Positions 1 through 6,420 of a stretch of DNA of 6,569 bases are shown one piece after another; within the stretch, counting starts at the first letter, position 1, and every line of letters starts with the position of its first letter. Source of the stretch: Pseudomonadota bacterium. GTDB taxonomy: Bacteria; Pseudomonadota; Gammaproteobacteria; Burkholderiales; Burkholderiaceae_B. The stretch lies in assembly GCA_021793875.1 (NCBI GenBank), contig JAJYRX010000085.1, forward strand, positions 1-6,569, read 5' to 3'. A program made the translations under genes and the position numbers. Below the pieces are notes generated by a model that was given only the letters and a program-made list of their open reading frames with translations, ran no database searches and was not told the origin of the DNA.

Positions 1-824
1 TTAAAAACCGACCAAAGCTGGTCTTTACTAAACATAATGACCACTCTGTAAGTAGTCTGGGTAATAGGTTAAGGGCATTGTGGGGTACCGATTACAGCAT
101 AGCGGTTAGCGATTACGTTAAAAGCCTTATGCTAGATTCACCATATAGACGCAAGCCACTAACAACCATACGTCATGGTATAGATACCAGCTATTTTTCG
201 CCGGTTGAACAGCAAGAAAAAAATAACTTACGTAGACTGCTGTTTGGTGAATATCACAATGATCTTATTATATTTGGTAGCTCTGGTGGTACCGATTACG
301 ACAAAGGCTGGCTTGATCTCGTTGCGGCACTATCTATGCTTCCTTCAGAAACAAAGCGTAAGTTCAGAGTGCTAGTTGCAGGTTCTATGCCAAATAAAGA
401 AAAGATGGCACATGTAAATAATCTAAACATGCAGGATTATGTAGTGTTCCCAGGCTTAGTGGACGATGTAAGGCCGTTATTGGCAGCCTGCGATATAGGG
501 TTTGTACTTTCTTATAGGGAAGCCTTGTCGTACGCTTGTCGTGAGGTTATGGCTCTAGGTTTGCCTACGTTAATTTCCAACGTGGGCGGTCTGCCGGAAA
601 ATGTTTCAGATGGCAAAGATGGTTGGATTGTTCCAGCTCGCAGCCCCTACGCAATAGTTCCATTATTAAAGAAAATTGCGAATGAGCCTGAGCTCATTCT
701 ATCCATGGGTAATAGCGCAAGGGAAAAAGCAGTTACAGATTTTGCTATTAGGCCTTTTGTGGACAACACATTTGCTGTTTATGAAAGTGTAATGGCAAGC
801 GGCAAGGGTATAATTACGCCATGA
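1..824 (+). CDS. Family 4 glycosyltransferase, LPS core type (5' partial, continues past left edge)
   Basis: This is the C-terminal part of a retaining GT-B glycosyltransferase of family GT4, which transfers a sugar from a nucleotide-sugar donor, here probably to the LPS core in the cytoplasm. The reading frame is open from base 3 with no stop and has no natural start. The TTG at 78 is an internal Leu, and the residues before it (including FTKHND) look like ordinary GT4 linker sequence, so the true N-terminus lies outside the window. About 273 residues are visible. They contain AVSDYV, the hinge motif RHGID, a KGW loop in the second Rossmann domain and a canonical E-x7-E motif (Glu codons at 519-521 and 543-545) followed by MALGLP and GGLPE. 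These are donor-binding features of GT4 enzymes. The stop codon overlaps the deacetylase start (ATGA, 821-824), so the two are probably translationally coupled. The family is secure; the sugar and linkage cannot be read from sequence. Confidence 0.93.
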   Translation, partial: KNRPKLVFTKHNDHSVSSLGNRLRALWGTDYSIAVSDYVKSLMLDSPYRRKPLTTIRHGIDTSYFSPVEQQEKNNLRRLLFGEYHNDLIIFGSSGGTDYDKGWLDLVAALSMLPSETKRKFRVLVAGSMPNKEKMAHVNNLNMQDYVVFPGLVDDVRPLLAACDIGFVLSYREALSYACREVMALGLPTLISNVGGLPENVSDGKDGWIVPARSPYAIVPLLKKIANEPELILSMGNSAREKAVTDFAIRPFVDNTFAVYESVMASGKGIITP

Positions 825-1561
825 TTCCTATACTTATGTATCATCAAATTGGTCAGCCTGCACCTAAGGGGACACCATTTCGAGGTCTTACCGTGCACCC
901 CACCGATTTCCGCCGGCAAATGAAGTGGTTACGCAGGTTTGGCTACAGAGGGTTATCTATGCGAGACCTTACGCCTTACCTGAACGGTAGTAGGCAGGGC
1001 AAGGTTGTTGGTATAACGTTCGATGATGGCTACAGAAACGTATTCAAATACGCACTACCAATTCTGCAAGAGTACGGCTTTACATCTACAAACTACTTTG
1101 TTGCACGTCAAATGGATGGCAGTAACGTATGGGACCACGATTTGGGCGTACCATCATCTCCATTAATGTCAGTTGCCGAAATGCAGGTATGGCACGAGTC
1201 TGGCCAAGAGGTTGGCTCTCATACGCTTGATCATGTTCATTTAACGCGGGTGTCGCCCGAAGTGGCTTTATATCAGATAAAACAATCTAAAAAAGAGTTA
1301 GAAGACATGATTAACGCCGATGTTACTGCATTTTGCTATCCTTACGGCGATGAATCATCAACTATACGGGATATGGTTAAAGAGGCCGGTTACTTGAATG
1401 CAACAACAACCGAGCGTGGTCTTGTGCGCGCTAATGACGATATTTTCGGTCTACCACGCTCAACCGTAGCTAGGTCTACAAATATAGTAAGGTTTTTACA
1501 GCGCTGCTTAACACGACTGGAAGACAACAAGCGTCTAAAAAAAGAGCAGGCTAACGCCTGA
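821..1561 (+). CDS. Polysaccharide deacetylase family protein (CE4/NodB fold), probably LPS core N-acetylhexosamine deacetylase
   Basis: This 246-residue protein of the carbohydrate esterase 4 family hydrolyses N- or O-acetyl groups on sugars with a divalent metal. The motifs are in order: MYHQI near the N-terminus, TFDDGY at 66-71 (motif 1; Asp68 and Asp69 as base and metal ligand), SHTLDH at 133-138 (motif 2; His134 and His138 as metal ligands), FCYPYG at 171-176 (motif 3) and a C-terminal LPRSTV block near 211-216. No signal peptide or membrane segment is present. The frame has a stop at 782-784 and no ATG, GTG or TTG before 821, so a longer secreted form is impossible. It overlaps the upstream glycosyltransferase stop by ATGA, and a possible AAGGG ribosome site lies at 804-808, rather far upstream. 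Its place between two GT4 genes suggests it acts on a core N-acetylhexosamine inside the cell. This matches, from memory, the deacetylase in the Bordetella pertussis core cluster BP2328-BP2331. The family is sure; the substrate is inferred. Confidence 0.93.
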   Translation: MIPILMYHQIGQPAPKGTPFRGLTVHPTDFRRQMKWLRRFGYRGLSMRDLTPYLNGSRQGKVVGITFDDGYRNVFKYALPILQEYGFTSTNYFVARQMDGSNVWDHDLGVPSSPLMSVAEMQVWHESGQEVGSHTLDHVHLTRVSPEVALYQIKQSKKELEDMINADVTAFCYPYGDESSTIRDMVKEAGYLNATTTERGLVRANDDIFGLPRSTVARSTNIVRFLQRCLTRLEDNKRLKKEQANA

Positions 1562-1596
1562 GCAGTCTGAACACATATTTTAGCGGCATACAAACC

Positions 1597-2760
1597 ATGA
1601 ATATTAAGCCCCTTAAAATTGCATTTATAGTGGACCGCTTCGGTCAACGCTATGGAGGTGCTGAGGCTTATGGTGTTGCCTTAATGCGAGAACTTTCTAG
1701 AGATCACAAAATTACTGTATTTGCACGTGAGTACGATGATGAATGTGGTCTTGAGCTGGAGTTCATACCCTTAAAAAACGTGCGTTGGTGGCCAGGGTGG
1801 TATCGTGTAGTTAGAAATGCTTTTTATGCGGCAAAGCTAACTCGTGATGGTTTTGATATTATTCATTCGCATAATAACGGCTGGGCTGGCCATATAGAAG
1901 TAATACATGTGGTGCCTGTTAGATATAAATGGCGCATTGTTAAGAGGCCTACATGGAAACATTGGCTTGATTATATTAGCCCTAGAGTAATTGCTTATTT
2001 ATGGCTTGAACGCAAACGTGTAAAGAATAAAAAAGGGCGTTATGTAGTTGCGGTTTCTAAGCTAATACAAGATCAGTTAGAACAATCTTATACCCTTAAT
2101 CAAAGGCCAACCATAATTCCACCGGGTGTATACCTGCCTAGCTATAAAGGAACACGGAAATGGCACGATAAAAGAAACCTAAGGCGGCAAGATCTTGGGT
2201 TTAATAGCACAGACTTTGTGGTAATAATGGTGGCGCGTAACCCCCTAAGAAAAGGTCTGGAAGTAGCTATGCAGGCATTCTCTAGTTTGCCCAGTCATTT
2301 TAATCTCTTAGTGGTTGGTTGTGACTCGGAAACCAAACTAAGGCTTTTAGAAATGCCATTATTTAAAAGCTTACGGAATAGGATAACTCTAGAGGGTGTT
2401 ACCTCTGATGTGGCAAGTTTTTATATTTGTGCCGATGCCTGTATACATCCCACTAAAAATGACAGCTTTGGGATGGCGCCTTTGGAGGCAATGTCTTATG
2501 GGTTGCCGGTAGTAATTAGCCCGTCTCCGTGGTGCGGGTTTGCTGCGCAACTAAATCACAAAAAAAACGCCTGGATACTTAAGAATCCAAATGATGCAGA
2601 GGGGGTGGTTGAGGCTTTAACTAGCATGCATAGTAATCCTGAGCTTTATAAGCAGCTAGCTGAAAATGGTATGTATGTTGCGCGTGAGCACGATTGGTCA
2701 AGAATAGCCATGCAGTATTATCAGCTTTATCAAAGTTCGATTTCTCAGAGAATGGCATAA
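1597..2760 (+). CDS. Family 4 glycosyltransferase (LPS core, WaaG-like fold)
   Basis: This complete 387-residue GT-B glycosyltransferase starts directly at the first Rossmann strand (LKIAFIVDRF, residues 6-15), which supports the ATG at 1597. The glycine-rich loop YGGAE is at 19-23, as in WaaG and other GT4 enzymes that bind a sugar nucleotide. Further features are IIHSH at 88-92, VAVSK at 151-155, IIPPGVY at 173-179 (interdomain hinge), ARNPLRKGLE at 213-222 (Arg/Lys that contact donor phosphates) and NDSFGMAPLEAMSYGLPVV at 288-306. The usual E-x7-E motif reads D289-x7-E297, a conservative change that I believe occurs in other GT4 proteins. There is no signal peptide, so it acts at the cytoplasmic face of the inner membrane. 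It lies 35 bp after the deacetylase on the same strand, probably in one operon, with no clear Shine-Dalgarno sequence. The likely role is addition of a hexose or hexosamine to the LPS core; donor and acceptor are unknown. Confidence 0.93.
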   Translation: MNIKPLKIAFIVDRFGQRYGGAEAYGVALMRELSRDHKITVFAREYDDECGLELEFIPLKNVRWWPGWYRVVRNAFYAAKLTRDGFDIIHSHNNGWAGHIEVIHVVPVRYKWRIVKRPTWKHWLDYISPRVIAYLWLERKRVKNKKGRYVVAVSKLIQDQLEQSYTLNQRPTIIPPGVYLPSYKGTRKWHDKRNLRRQDLGFNSTDFVVIMVARNPLRKGLEVAMQAFSSLPSHFNLLVVGCDSETKLRLLEMPLFKSLRNRITLEGVTSDVASFYICADACIHPTKNDSFGMAPLEAMSYGLPVVISPSPWCGFAAQLNHKKNAWILKNPNDAEGVVEALTSMHSNPELYKQLAENGMYVAREHDWSRIAMQYYQLYQSSISQRMA

Positions 2761-2763
2761 AGG

Positions 2764-3528
2764 TTATATCCAACCCCTTATCCAGTATATAAACAAGCCT
2801 GCGTACTCTTTAATAATTGTTCTGCTAGCATGCAGCGCCCTTAAGTTTGGTTTCCATGGTGAAAACTCAATAGTTTTTGGCTTGTTTATTTGAGGATAAG
2901 AAGGTGCTGCAACCGCGTTTACACCGAGATTTTTAAATACTGACATGGCTCTTGGCATGTGCAACGCAGATGTAACAACAAAAATGCTATTTATATTATA
3001 TTTATGCATTAGTTGACTGGTAAATAACGCATTTTCATATGTTGTATGACTGTCTGTTTCAAGAATAAGATTTTCTGCTGGAACACCACTGGCAACCAGG
3101 CTTTTTGCCATAATTTGAGTGTCACTAACAGTCCCGTCTAATGCTGCCCCAGATAGCAGTATGCGGGAAGATAGCCCGTACAAATAAAGTTCTTTAGCTA
3201 GCTTGGTGCGTGACAGAGCATTGTCAGGGTCATATGGTTCAAACCAGTTGTGTCTGTTGTTTGCGGTATTACCGCCAAGTATTACTATTGCATCTAAAGG
3301 TTTGGCATCGACAACTTGCAGTGGTTGGTACCTTTTTTCAAGGTTACCACCTGCTACCATGCTGGTTATGGGCAATGACCAAATTAAAACCCAAAATAAA
3401 CTTGTAATAAATAAGCCAACAGCCGTTTTACGGCGTTTAAGCATAAACGCCAGCACACCAAGCACAATAAGCACTATAGACAAATTTATTGGTACAACCA
3501 GATAAGCTAGGTATTGGGCTACATTCAT
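2764..3528 (-). CDS. YdcF/ElyC-like DUF218 membrane protein
   Basis: This 254-residue protein belongs to the DUF218 (YdcF/SanA/ElyC) family. Two hydrophobic segments lie at about 12-30 and 36-56, separated by the positive loop KRRK (31-34). A soluble DUF218 domain follows, probably periplasmic: AIVILGGN at 80-87, SRTKLAKELY near 106-115, ILLSGAA at 123-129, the family motif ETDSHTTYENA at 157-167, VVTSALHMPRA at 184-194 and a C-terminal KEYAGLFIYW at 240-249. Length and topology are close to E. coli ElyC (about 259 residues, two N-terminal membrane spans), which is linked to peptidoglycan and envelope integrity; the biochemical activity of the family is not settled. It starts at an ATG 20 bp after the GT9 stop, so the two are probably co-transcribed; I see no good ribosome site. 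It ends 3 bp from the convergent GT4 stop. ElyC-like is the best fit, but orthology is unproven. Confidence 0.9.
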   Translation of the reverse strand: MNVAQYLAYLVVPINLSIVLIVLGVLAFMLKRRKTAVGLFITSLFWVLIWSLPITSMVAGGNLEKRYQPLQVVDAKPLDAIVILGGNTANNRHNWFEPYDPDNALSRTKLAKELYLYGLSSRILLSGAALDGTVSDTQIMAKSLVASGVPAENLILETDSHTTYENALFTSQLMHKYNINSIFVVTSALHMPRAMSVFKNLGVNAVAAPSYPQINKPKTIEFSPWKPNLRALHASRTIIKEYAGLFIYWIRGWI

Positions 3529-3548
3529 ATCAAGTGTTGCAATGCGTG

Positions 3549-4502
3549 CTATATAAGGCCTTGAACTTGCTCTATAACGCTATTCGGATCGGGCCAGTGG
3601 TTATTACTACCCATATATATGGCCTTTTTTGACCACGGGCCGGTGCGGTCGGAATCAGTTACACCAAATAATGTTATTTGTTGTGCGCCTGCAGCAGCTG
3701 CAAGATGTGACACTCCTGAATCATTACATACAACAAGCTTGCTTTGCAATGTAAGAGCTGCAAATTCTCCAACACCAATTGATGGGATAATAGTGGCATC
3801 TGGAGCGTTACTAATAGCTTGTTCAGTTTCAGACGGTGGCGGACACATTGCAACCTTTATTCCTTGTGCAATCAGGCTTGAGGTTAGATTATTAAAGTGC
3901 GGCCAGACTTTGTTCCTACCTTTATGTGTACCAACAGCAGTGGGTGCAATAAGAACAAACTCGCCGGGCTTAATACCTGCTTTGTTGAGTGCATTTAAAG
4001 CGGCCTCATGGTGTTGGTCATCTAATTTAAGGTTTAGTTCAGAACCGGGCTTATTGCTGCTTGGCTGTAACCCCCACCGAAGTAATGATGTATAAACTAG
4101 GTTGTGCCAAGCTTCTACGGCATGCATGTGTATGGTGGGCTTGTTTATTGGAGTGTTAAGAAAAAGTGTTCGGCCATCATCGCGATAACCGGAGCTTTTA
4201 ATACCAGCATATTTAAATATTAAGGCGCTTGATAGAGAATCTGGCAGAAGTAGCCCAAAGGCGCCATGCTTATAGTTGGCAACTTTATGCTGCTTAACAA
4301 GCTTTGCGCTGGAATATAATTTACTATCTATCGAGATGAAATCATCAATCTGGTACGATCTTAATAAATTGCGGGCCCAAGGTCTTGCGCACACAACTAC
4401 CGGTTTACCCGTGTTTATAGCAAGTTCAAGAGCGGGAAGGCTCATGCACACATCGCCTACCCAGTTTGGAAGGCGAATATAAAGCGCCGATATACTTCTC
4501 AT
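3549..4502 (-). CDS. Glycosyltransferase family 9 protein, ADP-heptose:LPS heptosyltransferase II (WaaF/RfaF)-like
   Basis: This 317-residue GT-B enzyme of family GT9 transfers an ADP-activated heptose onto the LPS inner core on the cytoplasmic side. The N-terminus has the WaaF-type signature RLPNWVGDVCMSLPAL (10-25), with Asp17 at the position of the proposed catalytic base. LLLPDSLSSAL (84-94) matches the LPNSFKSAL acceptor-side motif of WaaF, and KVWPHF (198-203) corresponds to its KRWPHY donor motif. NDSGVSHLAAAAG (260-272) and LFGVTDSDRTGPW (278-290) form the ADP-heptose-binding C-terminal domain. The PNWVGD signature favours WaaF over WaaC, which usually reads SSLGD. It is shorter than E. 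coli WaaF (about 348 residues), and the acceptor region after the LPDS motif is divergent, so another heptose or a third heptosyltransferase role is possible. It is divergently transcribed from msbA, and the ElyC-like gene follows in the same operon. The family is certain; heptosyltransferase II activity is probable. Confidence 0.92.
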   Translation of the reverse strand: MRSISALYIRLPNWVGDVCMSLPALELAINTGKPVVVCARPWARNLLRSYQIDDFISIDSKLYSSAKLVKQHKVANYKHGAFGLLLPDSLSSALIFKYAGIKSSGYRDDGRTLFLNTPINKPTIHMHAVEAWHNLVYTSLLRWGLQPSSNKPGSELNLKLDDQHHEAALNALNKAGIKPGEFVLIAPTAVGTHKGRNKVWPHFNNLTSSLIAQGIKVAMCPPPSETEQAISNAPDATIIPSIGVGEFAALTLQSKLVVCNDSGVSHLAAAAGAQQITLFGVTDSDRTGPWSKKAIYMGSNNHWPDPNSVIEQVQGLI

Positions 4503-4524
4503 GATATAACCGCTTTAGTAACAC

Positions 4525-4553
4525 AATACATAGTTTTCATTTGTTGTTGTACA
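4525..4553 (-). promoter_or_regulatory. Candidate sigma70 promoter for the GT9/ElyC-like operon
   Basis: On the minus strand a -35-like TGTACA (4553-4548) and a -10-like TGTATT (4530-4525) are separated by 17 bp. Each matches 4 of 6 consensus bases. Transcription would begin near 4518, leaving about 16 nt before the GT9 ATG at 4502. This is a weak match in an AT-rich stretch. A separate minus-strand TATACT at 4606-4601 has no partner -35 at proper spacing. Confidence 0.25.
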
Positions 4554-4581
4554 GTCATGCAGTAACAATAAACTCTACGCG

Positions 4582-4610
4582 TTAAAATCACACCCTCAAT
4601 AGTATATAAG
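4582..4610 (+). promoter_or_regulatory. Candidate sigma70 promoter for msbA
   Basis: A -35-like TTAAAA (4582-4587, 4 of 6) and a -10-like TATAAG (4605-4610, 5 of 6) are separated by exactly 17 bp. Transcription would begin near 4617, at the GTG start of msbA, giving an almost leaderless message. A weaker alternative further upstream is TTGTTG (4541-4546) and AACAAT (4564-4569), also with 17 bp spacing, which would leave a normal leader. Both lie in the 115-bp divergent region 4503-4617; I see no clear operator there. Confidence 0.3.
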
Positions 4611-4617
4611 CGAGTTA

Positions 4618-6420
4618 GTGTTGACGTCTTCAACTCATAAATCAGAAGCAAGTAATGAACCTGTAAAGTTCGAGCTATGGAAGCGAATTTACGGGAGAGT
4701 AGGTAAATACTGGAATGCTCTTGCGCTATCACTGTTATTAGTGGTGGTAGCGGCAGCAACACAGCCAGCGCTTGCTGTAATCATGAAACCACTGTTAGAC
4801 GACGGGTTTAACGGTAATAAGCCTGAGTATATTTGGACCATCCCGTTGGCTTTTGTAAGTCTGGTGTTTTTGCGTGGCATAGTAGGCTATTTCAGCTCCT
4901 ATCTATTTGCATGGGTTGCTAACAATGTACTGCTAGGGCTGCGCCAAGATATGTTTAAACGTCTTGTACATTTGCCCGATGCCGACTTCAAACGTGGTGA
5001 CACAGGAAGACTGCTTAACCGTTTTACTGTAGATGCTGGCAATGTCACCTATCTGGCCACAGATGTAATTATGGTGCTGGTAAGAGAAAGCATAGCTGTT
5101 CTTGCGTTAATAGGTGTTCTGCTTTATATGTCTTGGCAGCTAACGCTCATAGTTATTGTTGTGCTGCCAGTCTCTGCGCTTATATCCAGATACTTCATAC
5201 GCAGGCTGCGACGAATAAACCGTGGCACAATTGCCATGAACGCAGAGCTAACCAAGGTTATACGCGAATCCATAGAAGGGCAAAGGGTAATTAAGTTATT
5301 TGACGGCTATGACCGAGAAATTAAGCGCTTTAGCAGCATTAACGCCAAGCTAAGGCGTCTTGATATGCGGGCTACTATTGCTGATAGTGCATTAACTCCC
5401 TTGGCGCAGTTCACCATTGCCATATCAGTTGGCGCTGTAATTGCGGTTGCTCTATACCAAGGTAATGCACAAGACCTTACTGTGGGTAGTTTTGGGGCTT
5501 TTATGGCAGCGTTAGGTCAAATTTTCGACCCTATAAGAAGACTAACCCGTGTTGCCGGATCCATGCAACGCATGCTTACTGCAGCAGAAAGCGTGTTTAC
5601 CTTAATTGATCAGCTTCCTGAGTCTGACCTTGGTGCAAAAGCATTTCCAGGTCAGGTACAAGGAAGGGTAGAGTTTAACTCTGTCAGTCATCGGTTCGAT
5701 GATGCCAGTAAAAACACCTTAACGGACATATCGTTTGTGGCCGAGCCTGGCCAAACAATAGCTCTGGTTGGTCGCTCTGGTAGCGGAAAAACTACTCTGG
5801 TTAATATGCTGCCACGCTTTGTAATGCCGGATAGCGGCTCTATAACAATCGATGGCTACAGCATATTTGACGTGAATCTTAAAGACCTTAGGTCAAACAT
5901 ATCACTGGTAAGCCAAGATGTGGTTTTGTTTGAGGGCAGTATTGCAGAGAACGTCGCGTACGGTGTTGCTAGCGAAGTAAGTGATGAACAGATACTAGCA
6001 GCACTGGAAGCTGCAAACCTAACTGGTTTTGTTAATAGTCTTCCAGGTGGTATTCATAATCAAGTAGGTGAAAATGCTAACCAACTATCTGGCGGGCAGC
6101 GTCAGCGTCTGGCAATTGCAAGGGCCTTAATTAAAGATGCCCCCATACTTATACTAGATGAGGCCACGTCAGCTTTAGACAATGAGTCAGAGCGCCAGGT
6201 GCAGGCCTCGCTTGAAAGGTTAATGCGTGGTCGCACTACGCTGGTTATCGCACACCGCTTATCTACCGTTAAAAATGCCGATTGTATTTTAGTAATGGAC
6301 GAAGGCAGAATCATTGAACAGGGTTCGCATGATGAGCTGTTGGCGCGAGAAGGCTCATATGCACAGCTTTACCGTATGCAGTTTGAAAGGCCAGAGCAGG
6401 CCGCTGGAGACAAAGAATGA
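4618..6420 (+). CDS. msbA: Lipid A export ATP-binding/permease protein MsbA
   Basis: This 600-residue ABC half-transporter works as a homodimer in the inner membrane and flips core-lipid A to the periplasmic face using ATP. Six membrane segments lie at about 34-55, 74-98, 148-170, 172-190, 262-281 and 288-305. The segment MKPLLDDGF (56-64) closely matches E. coli MsbA (LKPLLDDGF). The nucleotide-binding domain is complete: A-loop aromatic Phe360, Walker A GRSGSGKTT (385-393), Q-loop Gln433, signature LSGGQRQR (490-497), Walker B ILILDEA (510-516, catalytic Glu515), D-loop SALD (518-521) and H-loop His546. The C-terminus ends with YAQLYRMQF, as in MsbA. No ATG occurs before codon 56, which is inside the first membrane segment. 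An in-frame TAG lies at 4600-4602, so the start must be GTG 4618 or TTG 4621; GAG at 4612-4614 is spaced better for the TTG. The following lipoprotein gene overlaps the stop. Confidence 0.96.
   Translation: MLTSSTHKSEASNEPVKFELWKRIYGRVGKYWNALALSLLLVVVAAATQPALAVIMKPLLDDGFNGNKPEYIWTIPLAFVSLVFLRGIVGYFSSYLFAWVANNVLLGLRQDMFKRLVHLPDADFKRGDTGRLLNRFTVDAGNVTYLATDVIMVLVRESIAVLALIGVLLYMSWQLTLIVIVVLPVSALISRYFIRRLRRINRGTIAMNAELTKVIRESIEGQRVIKLFDGYDREIKRFSSINAKLRRLDMRATIADSALTPLAQFTIAISVGAVIAVALYQGNAQDLTVGSFGAFMAALGQIFDPIRRLTRVAGSMQRMLTAAESVFTLIDQLPESDLGAKAFPGQVQGRVEFNSVSHRFDDASKNTLTDISFVAEPGQTIALVGRSGSGKTTLVNMLPRFVMPDSGSITIDGYSIFDVNLKDLRSNISLVSQDVVLFEGSIAENVAYGVASEVSDEQILAALEAANLTGFVNSLPGGIHNQVGENANQLSGGQRQRLAIARALIKDAPILILDEATSALDNESERQVQASLERLMRGRTTLVIAHRLSTVKNADCILVMDEGRIIEQGSHDELLAREGSYAQLYRMQFERPEQAAGDKE
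6406..6409 (+). promoter_or_regulatory. Ribosome binding site for the lipoprotein gene, inside msbA
   Basis: GGAG ends 7 nt before the ATG at 6417, an optimal Shine-Dalgarno spacing. It lies within the last codons of msbA. It is the clearest ribosome site in the window and supports the lipoprotein start as well as coupled translation. Confidence 0.7.

Noticed and set aside
78..80. Apparent start codon of the first glycosyltransferase
   Set aside because: It is a TTG (Leu) in a frame that stays open to base 3, and the upstream residues fit the GT4 fold; the gene is cut by the window edge.
84..299. Direct repeat GGTACCGATTAC at 84-95 and 288-299
   Set aside because: Both copies are in frame and encode Gly-Thr-Asp-Tyr in different parts of the GT4 protein; 12 bp without further similarity is likely chance.
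1390..1647. Minus-strand frame of 85 codons over the deacetylase/GT4 junction
   Set aside because: It is antisense to two well-supported genes and carries no family features.
2762..2775. GGTT/AACC inverted repeat between the convergent genes as a terminator
   Set aside because: The stem is only 4 bp, AT-containing, with no T-run; too weak to call.
3203..3505. Plus-strand frames opposite the ElyC-like gene
   Set aside because: They are antisense to the DUF218 domain and membrane segments, with low-information composition; shadows.
3619..4095. Plus-strand open frame of 158 codons opposite the GT9 gene
   Set aside because: It is antisense to strongly conserved GT9 motifs, is Cys/Ala/Ser-rich without recognisable domains, and has no ribosome site; it is a shadow frame.
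4544..4568. TTGTT/AACAA inverted repeat in the divergent region as an operator
   Set aside because: Only the outer 5 bases match; the inner sequence is not symmetric.
4499..4762. Minus-strand frame of 87 codons across the divergent promoter region and the msbA start
   Set aside because: It overlaps the msbA N-terminus and the GT9 start, has no ribosome site and no recognisable motif.
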